From Leucocoprinus leucothites (lineage: Eukaryota > Basidiomycota > Agaricomycetes > Agaricales > Agaricaceae), in assembly GCA_013368445.1 (NCBI GenBank), contig JAACJO010000007.1:744001-808000 (forward strand): a DNA stretch of 64,000 nucleotides, read 5' to 3'. This document shows, one piece after another, positions 1 through 12,800 of this stretch (within the stretch, counting starts at the first letter, position 1; every line of letters begins with the position of its first letter). The notes under the pieces are model-generated. The model saw only the letters and a list, made by a program, of their open reading frames with translations. It did no database searches and was not told the origin of the DNA. The position numbers and the translations under genes were made by a program.

Positions 1-1131
1 CCGTCGAGAAAGAGGATGTTGTACGCTCTGCAGCAATGCTTGGTGCCCTTGGGTCTTTAAGGTACCCCTCTGCAGCTAACCTGTCCTTGCCCATTAGTTG
101 CTTGTCTTGAGTTGATATTTCCGCTAAGGTTTGGCTTCCCGTCTTGCCTGAGGCAAAAGGACTTTTCCCTTTGTAGTCGACCTCTTCCGACTCGGGGTCC
201 CGCTCAGGTCTGCGTCGAAGCCGATCTTTATTACGGAGGCGTAACATATAGCAGCCTGCGAAGATGAGAATGATCACAACAATCGTAATCAGAGTTGCAA
301 CCAAGCCGATCATCACATCCATCTTCCCCCCAAGGTGACCTCTGGGCTGACCAGCGTCGGATGCTGCAGGCTGACTAGTGTTGCTTGGCCTGGTGTCCTC
401 CTGACGCGGCATGATGGCGAGGCGTTCCGGCCAATTAAAGTGAACCTCACAGAGGCCAGCCGTAGTGATAGCTTCGGGATATCCTGAAAGGCATATACAT
501 GAGTACCGACAACTCAACCTATAGAGAATTATGGAAACATACTCTGTTCTTGGGAAATGTATTCAACGGATGAAATGGTCACTGTGCCGTGCGTGGAGAA
601 CCGATGATCATAAGAGTTATGCAACTCCACGGAATGGGTCTTTGAGTATTTCTCTAGAGATAAAGAGAATAGACAGCTCTGAAAATTGTGAGTCCCTGTG
701 GTAAGTCCGAAGTACCTGCCTTACTGGGGTCGACTCAAACGAGGCGCTATGCCCATCAGCAGTCCAGTAACTGCCATAGTCTCCGTTGCAGTCTACACAA
801 ACACCATAAAGCGATGCCCCTGCAAGTCTATGGCCATAAACTTTGAGCAGAGAGACATCCCCTGTCTCAACTCAGCAATTGAAGGTCAACAATAACACAT
901 GTGAGACGACATACCAGGTATTTCCAGGCCTAAGAAGAGTCCCGGCACCCGACTTGCGAGAAAATCAAACGGTGGATTGTCACTCCTGGTGTATTCGAAT
1001 TGGGAGCGAGGTATCAGGTCTGAAGCAGATTGACGCTTAAGTCGCATAGAACCAGCAACGCGAGGGAACGAGAGAAGAAATAGAAATCGAAAACACATAA
1101 GAAGGCCAAGCGCCGCTACAGAAAAGGCCAT
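1..1131 (-). CDS. Secreted-then-anchored single-pass membrane protein (3' part outside window)
   Basis: I do not recognise the family. Spliced exons are 915-1131, 716-819, 543-678 and <1-483, with phases that agree. The protein starts with a hydrophobic signal-like segment (start chosen at 1131; an in-frame start at 1188 is possible). A roughly 180-residue extracellular region follows, with the motif YGVCVDCNGDYGSYW and few other cysteines. A Thr/Ser/Pro-rich stalk leads to one strong membrane helix near residues 208-232 (IGLVATLITIVVIILIFAG), then a basic stop-transfer RLRNKDRLRRR and a cytoplasmic tail that runs off the left edge. The layout (signal, ectodomain, one helix, charged tail) suggests a cell-surface protein. 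Function is unknown. It is divergently arranged with IES1. Confidence 0.7.
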
Positions 1132-1707
1132 CCCGTTCGCGACAGCTACTGGGGATGAAGGTCTGGAACGCAAGCGTTTGGGAAGCACCCGAGAAGAGGA
1201 AGAGGAAGAGGTGTGGTTGAGACAGCATCACAAAATGGGCAACAAATTGAGGTTTGTTCTAAAACTCTCAGACTTGGCGACGCAGTGCTCATCAGAAGGC
1301 GCACAGCCGTCGTAGTGGATCGCGGGCTCCTATCGCGATCGAACCAAAGAAAGAGCGATGTAAATGAGTTGATGTGGATGAATCAGGACAACGGAGCTGA
1401 CGAGAATAGAAGCTGGTATATTGGTCGGTGACTCGGGAATGGCTGTGATTTTCATTCAAGATGTCAAGTATTTCGAAATAAACGAGTAGAAATGCGAGTT
1501 TAAAGTAGAACCACCATCCAGCATCACATGACTGCTAATACAACGGTCCAAGTAACTTACTGTATACGCTTACTGCCGCCACAGTTCTAGTTCAGTTCTC
1601 GTTGTCCACATTCTCCAGCTCCCGCCTTCTCAATGAGTCTCTCGTTCTAATTTATTCTGGTCGAACAGCACTTTCGTCTGTTTCCAATTATACATTAATC
1701 TCCAGCC
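1132..1707. promoter_or_regulatory. Divergent intergenic region upstream of IES1 and the membrane-protein gene
   Basis: About 575 bp lie between two start codons that face away from each other, so both promoters should be here. A pyrimidine-rich stretch (about 1580-1690) sits just before the IES1 start, as is common in fungal core promoters. The small open frames in it show no domain or splice logic. Confidence 0.5.
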
Positions 1708-3683
1708 ATGTCGCGTCGTCCTAGTCCGGCCTCCTCCCGCAAAGTCGTTCCAATCAAACGCGCCGAGTGCGAGCCCCTTACTCGCAGTGACTTACAATAC
1801 GATCTTCTTCGTAATATTTTCTTGGACACCCACGCCGTGTTCACCAATCCATGGCCGCCTTCGGGCGATGCTTCAAGAGCCAAATTGACATTTCGGAACC
1901 TCTACATCAAGACCATTCTTAATTCAGCCAAAGCCACCAAGGCGTTTCGCGAGAAGCTGGGGGATTCGGATGTCTTTGCTGAAGATTTCGCCATGGTTGC
2001 GCTCCTGGTAAATGTTGGGCGCATCAATACCACAATGAGCTGTACGTTGCTGTGAAAGTAGCATCTGTGCTTCAAACCTAACCGTATATTTAGTCTTCCC
2101 AGAAATGAGGACTGCTATCCGTTCATACCATCCTATTCCCGCTTTACAAAGAACATCAGGAAATCTCCAGGATGCTCCTCGCATCAAGCATATGCTCAAG
2201 GCAGTGGCAGTGGAAGGGGAAACCAGTCCGCCTTCCAGTATACCCAGCGACATCCTCTCACGCCTGGTACGTCGCGCCCCTATCCGTACTGTCTCATCTC
2301 GCCCAACCAAACTCTCCAGAACTCTGGGCATGTTCCCCCCACAACCGTCTCCAATCTCATCTTCGGCCTAGCGAATCATTCTAGCGTACGTAAATTTAAA
2401 CATAGTCCGCACAAAACTGAACATTGATGAGTGTTATGTCAAACGCAGTCTATTGGTCACTTGCATCTCCCCGACAACGTTGATTTCATTGATTTGTTCA
2501 TGAAGACAGATCTAAGCTCCGAAAGTCGAGCCAAAGCTTTCCTGTGGCTTTGCTTCCATTACCTGGAAAGTCCTGCAACAAGCAACGAAGACGACTATGA
2601 TAACGACGTCATCGCCAATCCTTTCGGTGATCCGAGAAGGGATGGGAAGCCGTCTTTTGTCCACCTGAGTGCGGAAGCAGCAGCTGTGGAAAACGTAGAT
2701 CCACCTGAAGAAATCAAGCTCGCTGAGAAGCTCATCAAACAGCGAAGCGACCTTATTCAAACCCAACAATCAAAGGGTAAAGACAAGCAGACCGTAGAAT
2801 CCAGTGCAAGTGGAAGCGTGATCGGTGATGCCGATGACACACCAGGTTCAATCGGAGAGGAATTTGGCACAGGAGGCTCTCAGGCCAAAGGCAAGCGGAA
2901 ACGTGAGAATCCTCCCACAGTCAAGAATCCCCGTACCACCACCAAGGACAAGAAATCGACGTCTGCTGTGGCAGACAAAATGCCCAAGCACCGTAAGCAG
3001 AAAGCAGCCAAGAACGCTACTGCCACCGACGAATCAAATGCTACTGGTGGAGACGCCACTTCGGGTCGTAAGTCATGCTTCGATTTCTTCTTCAGCAGCT
3101 TGACCATCCAATTCAATCGCGACTGTTGTTCTCACCAGGAGGCATTACTCGTCGACGTGTCATTGACATCCAGAATCAATATCCGCAACATCAGTCTCAA
3201 GTCCCATCATCTAGTGATCATCAGCTCCCGGCCAACTCGGAGGGGGGACCGAACCACCGATATACACCTTATCAGAGGGAGTATACGAGTCTTCGGCATT
3301 CGTCGGACATCTACCAGACAGCACGATCGAGACGTCCAGTTCCACCGCGGTCGTTCTTACAACGTGAGTAAATGATTATATTTTAATGTAGAGGTGGAGA
3401 AAGATCTCTATCCCTTCTATGTGTTGATGGTTTGGCTGACTTTGTTATGATATCTTTTCACCACTCTTCTATACTTCTATCAGATGCTTGGCTCAAGGTG
3501 ACAACTGTTGACCCACTCATTGATTCTGATGATGATGATGATGATGATGAACACACCCGGCATGAGTACAGTGAGCTAATTGGGTCTCCAGACCATTACC
3601 TTCCTATTGTCGCTGATGATTCTTTCGATTGTAGTGCAACGACTTCGCGTCGTCGCTGGGGTATTGGGAACACCGTTCTCTGA
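1708..3683 (+). CDS. IES1: INO80 chromatin-remodelling complex subunit Ies1
   Basis: Exons 1708-2041, 2094-2266, 2320-2385, 2449-3067, 3139-3363 and 3484-3683 join in frame to 538 residues. The N-terminal half carries the fungal Ies1 signature: KLTFRNLYIKTILNSAKAT, then ALLVNVGRINTTMSFFPEM, YHPIPALQ, VSNLIFGLANH, and after the next intron GHLHLPDNVDFIDLF with AKAFLWLCFHYLE. The middle is Lys-rich and basic (about residues 300-400), probably a nuclear targeting or DNA-contact region. The tail contains a run of seven Asp from a GAT repeat near 3527. Ies1 is a fungus-specific subunit of the INO80 nucleosome remodeller, acting in the nucleus. Splicing of the third intron (acceptor at 3138 rather than 3095) was chosen because only it keeps the frame open. 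Confidence 0.88.
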
Positions 3684-4630
3684 TTCGGGTCAATCTCCAC
3701 CTTCACCGCAACAGCCTTCCATCCAACCAGAACCAAGTTACCAATCGCAATACGTTTGAAATTTGCCCTCAGCCTGATATACTCCACGCACATAACACAA
3801 GTCTGTGTCACCGCCCAGCCATTCATTTGTCATATTTTTATCTTTATGTATTATAACCAATTCCTCCGTGGACGTTTTCAGGGTTAATTTTTCTTTTCTT
3901 TTCTTCACACGTTTCCCTTTGCTTTTTTTTTTGGGCCTGATTTGTACGTGTATAAGCTCTTCAGGGTAGTTTGAGTTTTACAATACCAGCTTAATAAGGT
4001 TCCAAGTTTCCATTTCAAGTTCATCTCTTTGAATAGTGCTGCGTGTTTTGTTGAAATTGAAGAGTGGAAAGCAGTTCTCAGATATCCTACAGCCAATATG
4101 TTCAAATGAAAAGATGATCCTACAAATACGAGGAAGAGCGAGAAATTGAAAGAAGTCGGGACAAAAACGGATGGAACGGATCAACGGCAAAGAGATGGAA
4201 TTCCGACAAAAAAAATATAATGGAAGAGAAACACGAATAGAAGAGGGTGGAGGGGATGAGGGGGAGCGAAGCGAAGAAAAAAACAATGGCCGAAGAAGAG
4301 CGACAGATGATGAAAAATGGCGAAGCAGATGGAAAATATAGAAGGGGCAGGGAAAAGAGGGGAGTGGGAAGGACCGAAGCGGCAAAGTCGAGGTCTAATG
4401 ATAAGCTATATGAGTGCACACGATAAAATACAATTGACAACCCTTGATTCCAACAATCCCGATCAACGGCCAGAAAGACAGAAGGAACAAAAAGCCTATG
4501 GTCGTGGAATGATAACAAACACCACAATGGATGGATGAAAAGGAGGGAACAAGTCTACTCGATGATGATAAACAAAACTTCCCTCCGATTTCTCCATGAC
4601 CCGAAGAATCGAATGAAGAAAAAGAGACTT
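3684..4630. other. Convergent 3' intergenic region, purine-rich
   Basis: About 950 bp between the stop codons of IES1 and the MIT-domain gene. The plus strand is strongly A/G-rich at about 4100-4380 (many GAAGA and GGGGAG runs) and T-rich at about 3830-3930. The roughly 130-residue open frames on the minus strand here are Ser/Phe/Leu-rich products of this base bias. I see no gene; it most likely holds both 3' UTRs and polyadenylation signals. Confidence 0.6.
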
Positions 4631-7436
4631 TTAGTCTTCGAGGATCTTTTCACACTTCTTGACATACTTGTCAAGCAGCAAAGCTAGATCTCGGATCACG
4701 AAAGCCAAAACTACGCTGGCAAAAAACTCTGAGGCGCGTTTGAGTTTTTGTTCCGTTGAGGTTCTGATGCCATTGGGGAATGCGGCGTATGCGGGAGCGA
4801 CGGGCTGAGAGAATACGGCTTTGGTGTGCTCGTCAAGCAGTTGCACGTCTTGGAAGAATTTCTTCAGGCTGTGCACATATGCAGCCGGGGAGTCGACACT
4901 GACGAGAAAGACGGTCATGGGTTAATTGAATTAAGCTCTAGAGAAGATCGGAAATAACTTACTTTTTCCCATTGGCAAACTTTTCGAATCGTCGACTGAG
5001 TTTGTCTCCCCAAGTCGTTTTCTTCAGCACAAAGCCCTCACCGACACCGATCTTCTTCCCGAGGCCGTTTGCCACATTGTCGCATACATTTGAGAACTCT
5101 TCGAGTTTGAGCAACCAAGCATTTGCCTCTTCCAAACCGATGCTCCCAATTCCCATTGCCATCCCGCTGCTTACATTTCCTGCACCAAATACTTCTGAAC
5201 TTGCCGTCTGCAATTCACTGAGTGCAGCATGTAAGAATTCTAATGCTCGAATTTTCTCAGGGACATTCGAGAGTTTGTCACCACCAAAGGTCCAGACCTC
5301 GTTGGGAACGTGCAATCGGCGACTTATGTAACCGCCCGTTGGGGATGTCATAGATACAGCCAAGAGCTCCATCATGTAATAAGGCTTGCGCAACGGGTCA
5401 CTTGGCTGGGATGGCGGTAGATGTGATGCAGGTACAAAGGGGACAATCCCCATTGAAACGAACTGAATGGGTGCCGCAAACGAGGGTGTTAAAGCTCCAA
5501 TTTGTGGAGAGTTTGTATCACCACTTGGTTGCATAGGGGTCGAGGCCGAAGGCTTTGAGGGAAGTGATGGCTTTCGGCTGCTAAGATTGGAGCCAGCAGA
5601 TGGGGGCAAAGGAGGGCGCTGCTCTATCGAGGCATCGACAACGGAAGGTCGCCGGCCAGGCTGGGAGAATGATCGCGTTCTACCCGTGTGCGTAGGAAGG
5701 GGAGCTGTGGGGACAGCTGGAAGGGGAGGTTGTTGTTTCTGGCTCGGCACGGATCCACTCGATAATGTAGAATCTGCTGGAGAGGCTGAACGAGAGGGTA
5801 GTGAAGTCTTTGTCCGCCGTTGATGTATTGTCCCATGTGAAGTGGTAGTATTGATAATAGGAGCAGGTTGAAATGTTGGAGGGGCTAGAATGTCAGACCG
5901 CGTATTTACTGATGGTCTACGAGGACCTCTTGGAGAAGGAGGTGCTTTGGGAAGGTGAACACTGGTGCGAGGTGTGTTTGTGGACTCCGCTGAGCTAGAT
6001 GGAGAAGGGATAGGTGGCAATGGGTGAGAGTCACGCTTGTTCCGTGGGGTGTCCAGGGCCATTTGGAAATCGTCATCGTCGACTTTGGGAGTAATATTCA
6101 TCCTAGTATCATCGGCCTCTTCCTCTAGAGATTGTAGATTTGATTGGCGACGCGCCGTTTTCTCAGACTGGAACTTTTGGATAGACGCATCCAGAGGATT
6201 GGTAGTGGCAGGAGGAGGAGGAGGAGGAGGAGGGAGAGGGTCATCGGGTGGAAGGGTTTGAGGCGGGAGCTGCGATGAGGCGCGAGGCCTAGGCTTGAGA
6301 GGTGCAATTGTACGCGAACCAGGAGGGACCGGAACTGAGTTATGAGGGAGCGTTTGGGGGACAGCAGCGTATGGATGCTGCGAAGATGACGAGGTGGGAA
6401 GACCAGCGATATTGCTTGTAAGAACAGATTCATCCAGAGCCAGAGGAGGGGAGCCAACCGGGAGTGAAGGCTCACTCGAGGTAAACTCGGAGTTGTATTG
6501 GGCATCGCTCTGGAGCTGATGACTGGTATAAGAGGCTGGTGGTATAAGAGGCGAGTTTTCTGAAGATGGGAAAGCAGATGTTGTGGGAGAGTTGTTGTTA
6601 GTTGAGGAGACTGAGGAAGATGGGTAGAGGGAGGCGGTGGAGTAGGGGACGGGTGGTATACTGTAGATGATACTCAGGATGTTCATACGGTCCGCGTAGG
6701 TATCGTGCTACGCCAGCAGATTAATGCGATGGGCCCAGAGACCAGTAGGCAAAAGACTCACGATGTTCTGCAGCCGTCTGACTTCTTCTTCCTGAGCAGC
6801 AACACTGCGTCGTCTACGACCGCGGCGGGTCTCTGTGCTGTCTTCGCCCCGCCTGACGCGTTCCATGACCTCACTGAGCAACGCGACACTTTGAGCATAC
6901 GCCTGAACTGCAGCCTCTGGGTCCTCATTCGTTGAATCGAGCTGGACGGCCTCGCGGGCGAGTTCCAGAGCCCGGGTCAGGGCCCGACGCGACGACGGCC
7001 GGTGCTCATGAGAGGGTGGAGCGAGATGGCGGCTTGCGGTGGAGGCGGAATCATGAGACCGCTCAGACATGCGGGAGGATGGGACAAGAGAAGCAGAAGG
7101 CGGGGGGTCAAGGAGATCGTCGGCCAGGTCGGCAGCGGAGAGCGGGCTCTGTTCGGCGGGGGCAGAGGCAGTATGGCGGATTTTTGAGAAGTGTGCAACG
7201 GCGGCTAGGCCAGCAGAGGGAGCGCGGGAGAAGGAGGACCGGGAGGGTGAGTTTTCCTGGGAATCGAGGGGCGGAGGGAGATTAGGAATGGGCTGAGATG
7301 GAGGAGGTCCAGCTGGCCGGTATGCTGCAGACGACCGACGCCGCTGGCCAATCACAGATAACGTTGCAGGCGCAGACGAACTCCCTTGCGAGCGCTCTAG
7401 CCATTCTCCCTGCGTCTGCGCGAGCTGCATCCCCAC
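4631..7436 (-). CDS. MIT-domain protein with long proline/serine-rich linker
   Basis: Three exons, 6762-7436, 4963-6707 and 4631-4898, give 895 residues with matching phases. An MIT (microtubule interacting and trafficking) helical domain lies at about residues 149-245: ALTRALELAREAVQLD, a long Arg-rich insert, then EVRRLQNI, and HDTYADRMNIL from the second exon. About 400 residues of Pro/Ser-rich disorder with polyproline runs follow (PPPPPPPP near residue 385). The C-terminal 250 residues form a conserved-looking helical region (RKPYYMMELLAVSMTSPTGG, LKKFFQDVQLLDEHTKAVF). MIT domains bind ESCRT-III tails, so a role in endosomal sorting or septum traffic is likely by family knowledge. The exact orthologue is not recognised. 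Confidence 0.8.
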
Positions 7437-7798
7437 TGTAACTAGTCAACAGACCGTGGAACATTTCCATACACTATCAATACCCATGACAAATTCCCCA
7501 CACCGCAAAAACATTTCTTTCTCTTCTCCTCAAGCTTCGCTGCTTCGGCCACACCACTGCCGTGCTTTGTCCTCAATCCAGCCATCACAAGGCAACGGTA
7601 TCATTAGGAAATATCAAACCACACTAGCTGATATTAAAGGCGCTAACATGAAAAAAAAAACGAAACGAACGTGGACACAATACGAGGGAGCGAGAAAATT
7701 ATCCAAATGCAACTAACTAGCTACTCAACAACAGCGGAAATCATCGGAAAGAATGGGTATACTCCATGCACGGACTTTTGCAAACACACACGTGTCAA
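7437..7798. other. Intergenic region between the MIT-protein start and the CDC11 stop
   Basis: About 360 bp, presumably the promoter of the minus-strand MIT-domain gene and the 3' UTR of CDC11. It includes a poly-A run near 7652. No gene seen. Confidence 0.5.
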
Positions 7799-9537
7799 TC
7801 AGTCCCGGAATTCGTTCTGCGACCCCTGAGCAGCCAAGCGACTTTCAAGGTTTCTACACAGAACACGGTCAGTATGCTTGAAATTCGGTAAACTACACCA
7901 TACATACCGGAGGGACTCTTCCTTGGCCAGCAGCTCTTGCTTCTTCTCGTTGATCTGGCGTTGCATCCTGAGCTCCGCCTCGCGAAGCTACAACATCCAT
8001 TTAGAATTATAGATAAACCATCATTGTTAAATGTGATTACCTTTTCTTCCTCCCGACGAAGTTGTTCTTCCTTCAGGCGCACACCTTGAGTAGCCAGCTC
8101 TTCAGGCAGCAAGGAGCTGTCACTGAGAATCCCCAACTATCAGTCTGAAATTTTCAGCGAGTCGGGGCAACACTTACGCCTCAGAGTGGACAGTCCTCGA
8201 GAGCTTCTCGGTACGGTAAGTCTCATACAAGACATCGTGGGTCAGGGACTTGAGATCCCCAAGGTGAGAGCTGGCAAATATATTTTTAGACTTAGCACTA
8301 TGAAAATAATAAACACGGCTCACTTCAACAAGGCGCTCCTGAGGCGGCTAAAGTCAGAGTGTTTGGGGTTGTCAACTTCGGCAATACCCCAAGGATAAAT
8401 CCTAGCGCGGACGAGTTGACCGTCTAGCTCAACTTCCTCTTCAGAGCCGATGACAGCAAACGGCATCATGGCCTATCAAAAGACGGTAAGCACTCCCCGA
8501 AACTCATTCCTGGTTTTACACGCACGCGAAGCTCGCTGTTATCCTGGATAGTCTCTTCGTCGTCTTCCTCAACGTCATAGGGGAAGTTGTAGACTGGGAT
8601 ATCGTAGTGCTCAATGTCTTGCATGATCTTCAGGAGCAATCAGCTACGTAAATTAAATCCTGCTAATCGCACCACTTACCCTCTTCTTGAAACCCTTCAA
8701 TTCGCTAGGGGTCAGGGAGTCGGCTTTGCCAACAACAGGGATAACATTAACACGGGGAGAAAGGCGGCGCATCAGCTCGATATCCATTTCCCGCAAGCTA
8801 AAATCGTTCAATTAAGTCTTCGAACCCCATTCGGAAAATTAAATCAAAAGCACGTACGCATGGCCAGTAGGAGGGATGAAGTAGAGGAGAGCGTGAACAC
8901 GGTTATCCCTGAAGCGAGGGTTACGTTTGATACGAGACTCCTCAGCCAGAATGTCATCGTATTGACGCTCAAGGTAGCCAACGATCTCCTGGAACCTAGA
9001 AACAAATAAATCACTTGTGTAAAAGTTGGCTTGTTATGCAGAAAAACCTACGCGAACTCGTTATTGATATTGTCGCCAAATCCTGGCGTGTCAACGATGG
9101 TCAAGGCAATGCGGACTCCATCCTCCTCCAAGTCTGCAGAACAAAAAGGGAGTGGACACGTGGGTATACGCGCAGGGAGAAAGCATCAAGACTGTGAACG
9201 CACCGACGGTCACTGGCTTGATTCTAATACCCTCTTCAGTGTGGGCAGACGCGGGGTCATCACAGATTTTGTGTGAAAGGACTTCAGACTCGCAGAGAGT
9301 GTTGACAAAGGTGGTGCGACCAGTACCAGAGGCGCCTATAAAACCACGCAAAAACCATAGCCCCCCTCAGAGTCAGTGACACGAAACACCAAAACGGCCA
9401 GGTAGATAAAAGACACAGAAGCCTATGCAAAACCTTGCGGCCCAGCAACAACCAAAACAACACGTACCAACCACCATGACAGTGAACTGGACACCCTTCT
9501 TGGCCTTGTTTCCTCTACGCCTGCCAGCGAAAGACAT
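7799..9537 (-). CDS. CDC11: Septin, Cdc11 (AspA) type
   Basis: Eleven exons (9468-9537, 9204-9335, 9052-9133, 8858-8995, 8680-8797, 8526-8627, 8324-8472, 8178-8270, 8041-8122, 7908-7987, 7799-7853) sum to 1101 nt, giving 366 residues. GTPase motifs: P-loop GASGTGRTT, Switch II DTPGFGD, and G4 GKAD within [12 protein letters not shown]. The septin-unique region includes [16 protein letters not shown], followed by [15 protein letters not shown]. The C-terminus is a coiled coil ([14 protein letters not shown], then [18 protein letters not shown]). The short N-terminus ([15 protein letters not shown]) and the C-terminus match filamentous-fungal Cdc11/AspA. It assembles with other septins into cortical filaments at septa and hyphal tips. 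Ten introns of about 52-130 nt interrupt it. Confidence 0.93.
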
Positions 9538-9835
9538 AGCTAATAATCAACTAGAAAATGATACGCAAGAGAATGTATGTGGAGGAGGAGGAGAGGAATC
9601 GCGTGTCAGGGTCTTTGTGGGGGGTAAAGAAAGGTCGGTGTTGATGCGTATTATTTGTTGCTTGAAACTCCGCCGAGGTGACAAGCAGAGACGCTTGTGC
9701 CCCTTTCCCGGTGGCGTGACCTCTCAGCTCATTTTCCGGCCAAGGGCGCCATTACTTTAGTCTCGCGCACAGGCCAGCGCCCTGACTACTCTACTTGACT
9801 GTGAGGAGGCTTGCCGAAGCTTCTTTTCGCCTTGC
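9538..9835. promoter_or_regulatory. Divergent promoter of CDC11 and MSH1
   Basis: The two ATG codons are 298 bp apart and face away from each other, so both promoters must overlap here. The region carries a GGAGGAGGAGGAG run near 9582 but no clear TATA box. Confidence 0.5.
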
Positions 9836-12800
9836 ATGGTTCTTTCTCGTTCTATTCTCCGGCGGGCGAAACATGCGGACCTAAATCGTCTTTTGCATAA
9901 CTCTGAATCTCAGAAAACGCGTTATATTCACGTCGATGGCGCGTCTGCTTCTTCTGCTTCTACTACCGGAACAACCAAGAAGGTTCCCCAGCGATCCAGG
10001 AAAAAAATACGCGACCTCCCGCAGTATTTTACCCTCCCTGATGGAACTCCTGCAAAACCCTTAGGAGACTACCGACACATTCCCGAAAATGTCAGTGCCA
10101 GTGTAAACTCAACACTAAATAAAGACATTGCTAGTAGCTGTATGCACCTTTCCCCTGTGTATCACATAGACCTTCTTGATATATAGTTCTGCTGCAGCAT
10201 GTCTTGGTGATACGGCAGGCGTCCTCAATGAGAGCCAAGATACTTCTGGAAGCCAGACTATATACCCAATGTTATTACTTGAGGATGCCCCTCCAGAGCT
10301 TGTGAAGTCAAAGCGAACCAGAAAGCCCAAGGCTCCACAAGCGGATGTCGCAAAGGAGGATCCTGACACTCCTATCAAACGAACTCGTCGCTCAAAGAAG
10401 GCTGCCCAGGTTGATGCAGCTGAATACGATGAACAAGGTAAGTTCCGATGTCGTGGACGGACCCAGCCCACCCTTCAAGATTAACAGATACAACGAAACC
10501 CCGTACCATCCTCGCTCAGGAAATCCAGGACAACCTTCGCAAATTCCCTCACTGTCTACTCCTCACTCGGGTAGGCCAGTTCTATGAGGTATATCTCCTT
10601 CCTCTCCAATCGCTTTTATTTCCCTGCTCACAAAACCCCAGTCTTATTTCGACCAAGCAGAGGAAATCGCCCATCTCCTCAACATCAAACTTACAAGTCG
10701 CAAATGGGGAGGTTCCCGAGTCCCCATGTGTGGATTCCCTCTCATCCATCTCGACAAGCATCTCAAAGTCCTAGTCCAACAAAACAAGCGCTTCGTCGCC
10801 ATGTGCGAAGAATTCCCTCGAAAAGAATATTTCGGCGCAAAAGAGTTTGAGAGACGTGTTGCGCGCATCATCACTCCAGGAACACTTATCGACGAACCGT
10901 TCCTCAATGCATACGAGAACAATTTCTTGCTTGCCATAAGCGCCCCACCCACTTCCCAAGTAACTGAGAAAGCTGCAGCTACGATAAGCCTTGCTTGGAT
11001 TGATGTCTCTACGGGAGAGTTCTACTCCAAGAACGCGTCATTGGAAAGCGTTCAGGATGAACTAGCTCGTATCAACCCTCGTGAGGTTGTTTTACCCGAT
11101 GCTTTTACAAACACGAAGGACCATCCACTAATGACTGCACTTGCGGAAGAAAACTGCTTCCTTAGCTTTATAGCCAAGTCGACGGACACCCCTACCCAGC
11201 CACAACCACTCCCGACGCCTTCTTCTGGACTTGATAGTAGCAGGTCTCATCATATCTCACTCTCAATACCCGAGCAAGCTGCCGTTGACCTTCTGACATC
11301 TTACCTCAACACCAACCTCCTGGAGAGCATGCCTCCTCTAACCGAGCCCATTCAAGACAACACTGGTCGAATGCAAATTGACGCACATACAATCAAAGCT
11401 CTTGAAATACGCGAGACGGATTATGAAGGTAGCGCAAGAGGGAGTTTGTTCAGCGTGATTAAGCGCACAATCACAAACGGAGGCACCCGCCTCCTCTCTC
11501 GATGGCTATGTATATTTTCTATTCTCCTCGCCAGGCGCATATACTCAATCACTATGTTGTTTTAGGTTCTCCGAGCACGTCACTAGCTGAGATCACAGCT
11601 CGACAATCTTTAGTGGAATTTTTTGTCCAGAGGCCACACCTGGCTGCGGACATGACCCAACTTCTTTGTCAAATATCTGACACTAGTCGACTGACACAAA
11701 AATTCCTCGTTGGTAGAGGTGACCCAAGTGACTTAGCAACAATTAGTCGAACTATTCGCACCTGGTCGAAAATCTCTGCCATCCTAACTGCAGAGAAAGC
11801 CCTCGAGGAGCAGGAAAGAGAGAACTACAATGAACGAGAATGGGCGAGTTTGGATGCGCTCGTGTCACGTATGCATACACTCCAGGGGTTGTCTGAGACG
11901 ATTGACAGAGCTTTGGGAACTGATGCCGAGGATATGGTTGGGTCGTCGGCCGATACTGAACCAGAGCAGGAGGACTCGATTGAATCAGCCCAGCTGGAGA
12001 ATTGGAAAATTTCAAGTAATCGATGGCGCATAAAACCGGAGTACGCTTATTTTTCCTTTCTCAAATCTCCATCAACTCAATTCGGTGCTTAAAGGTTTTC
12101 GAAGGCCTTAAAGTCTTTGCATGCTGTTTTCCAACGTCTGCTTGTAGAGAAAGAAGGACTGGAAACCAGACTTAGACTGGATTATGGTATGTGAAAATGA
12201 TGGCCTCTGACCAAATGAGCCATCTGAAGATATTGCCCAGTTGCTCCTTCTCTCACTTTAAGAGCTTCACCTAGTCAGGGAATGCACGTCCACCTCGCTC
12301 GGAAACGTGACCAGAGCAAACTTAACAATGACTCTGACTTCGTATCGACTTATGAAAGTGGCAGCACAAAATGTTACTTTAACAAGGTCCACCCCCTTCC
12401 CTTACTGAATGGTTCCACAACTTACCTCCAACATCAGGAATGGTCTCACCTTGGAAATCAAATAATAGAAATCATTGATAGGTTGACGCAAACTGAGAAA
12501 GACGCATTCGATACACTACGGAATACGGTCAGCCCCTGCGTAACCCCCTCTCCCTTCACCTAGACATTAACAGTGTGCGACTAGATCAATGAACATGCTT
12601 TCTCTCTCCGAAGAAATTCTGAGATTATCGACGAACTAGACGTCGCATTGTCCTTCGCGAAGGTTGCAAGTGAACTCAAATTTGTGAAACCAAAAATAAC
12701 TGAAGAGTAAGTCAAACCTTTCCTTCCAAAGGCACTTTGCTCATGCACCCCAGTAATGTTTACGACATTGTTAATGGCCGCCACCCGTCCGTTGAAATCG

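Noticed and set aside
3527..3552. GAT repeat as a microsatellite
   Set aside because: It is within the IES1 coding sequence and encodes an Asp run, so it is annotated there.
4120..4527. Two 135-codon minus-strand frames rich in Ser, Phe and Leu
   Set aside because: They follow from the purine-rich plus strand in a 3' intergenic region; no start context or splicing.
5467..5823. 118-codon plus-strand frame inside the MIT-domain gene
   Set aside because: Antisense shadow of the Pro/Ser-rich linker.
12387..12437. 51-nt MSH1 segment read as coding, because the frame stays open
   Set aside because: Removing it joins YFNK to EWSHLGNQ, the conserved MutS order, and its ends are GT...CAG, so I treat it as an intron.
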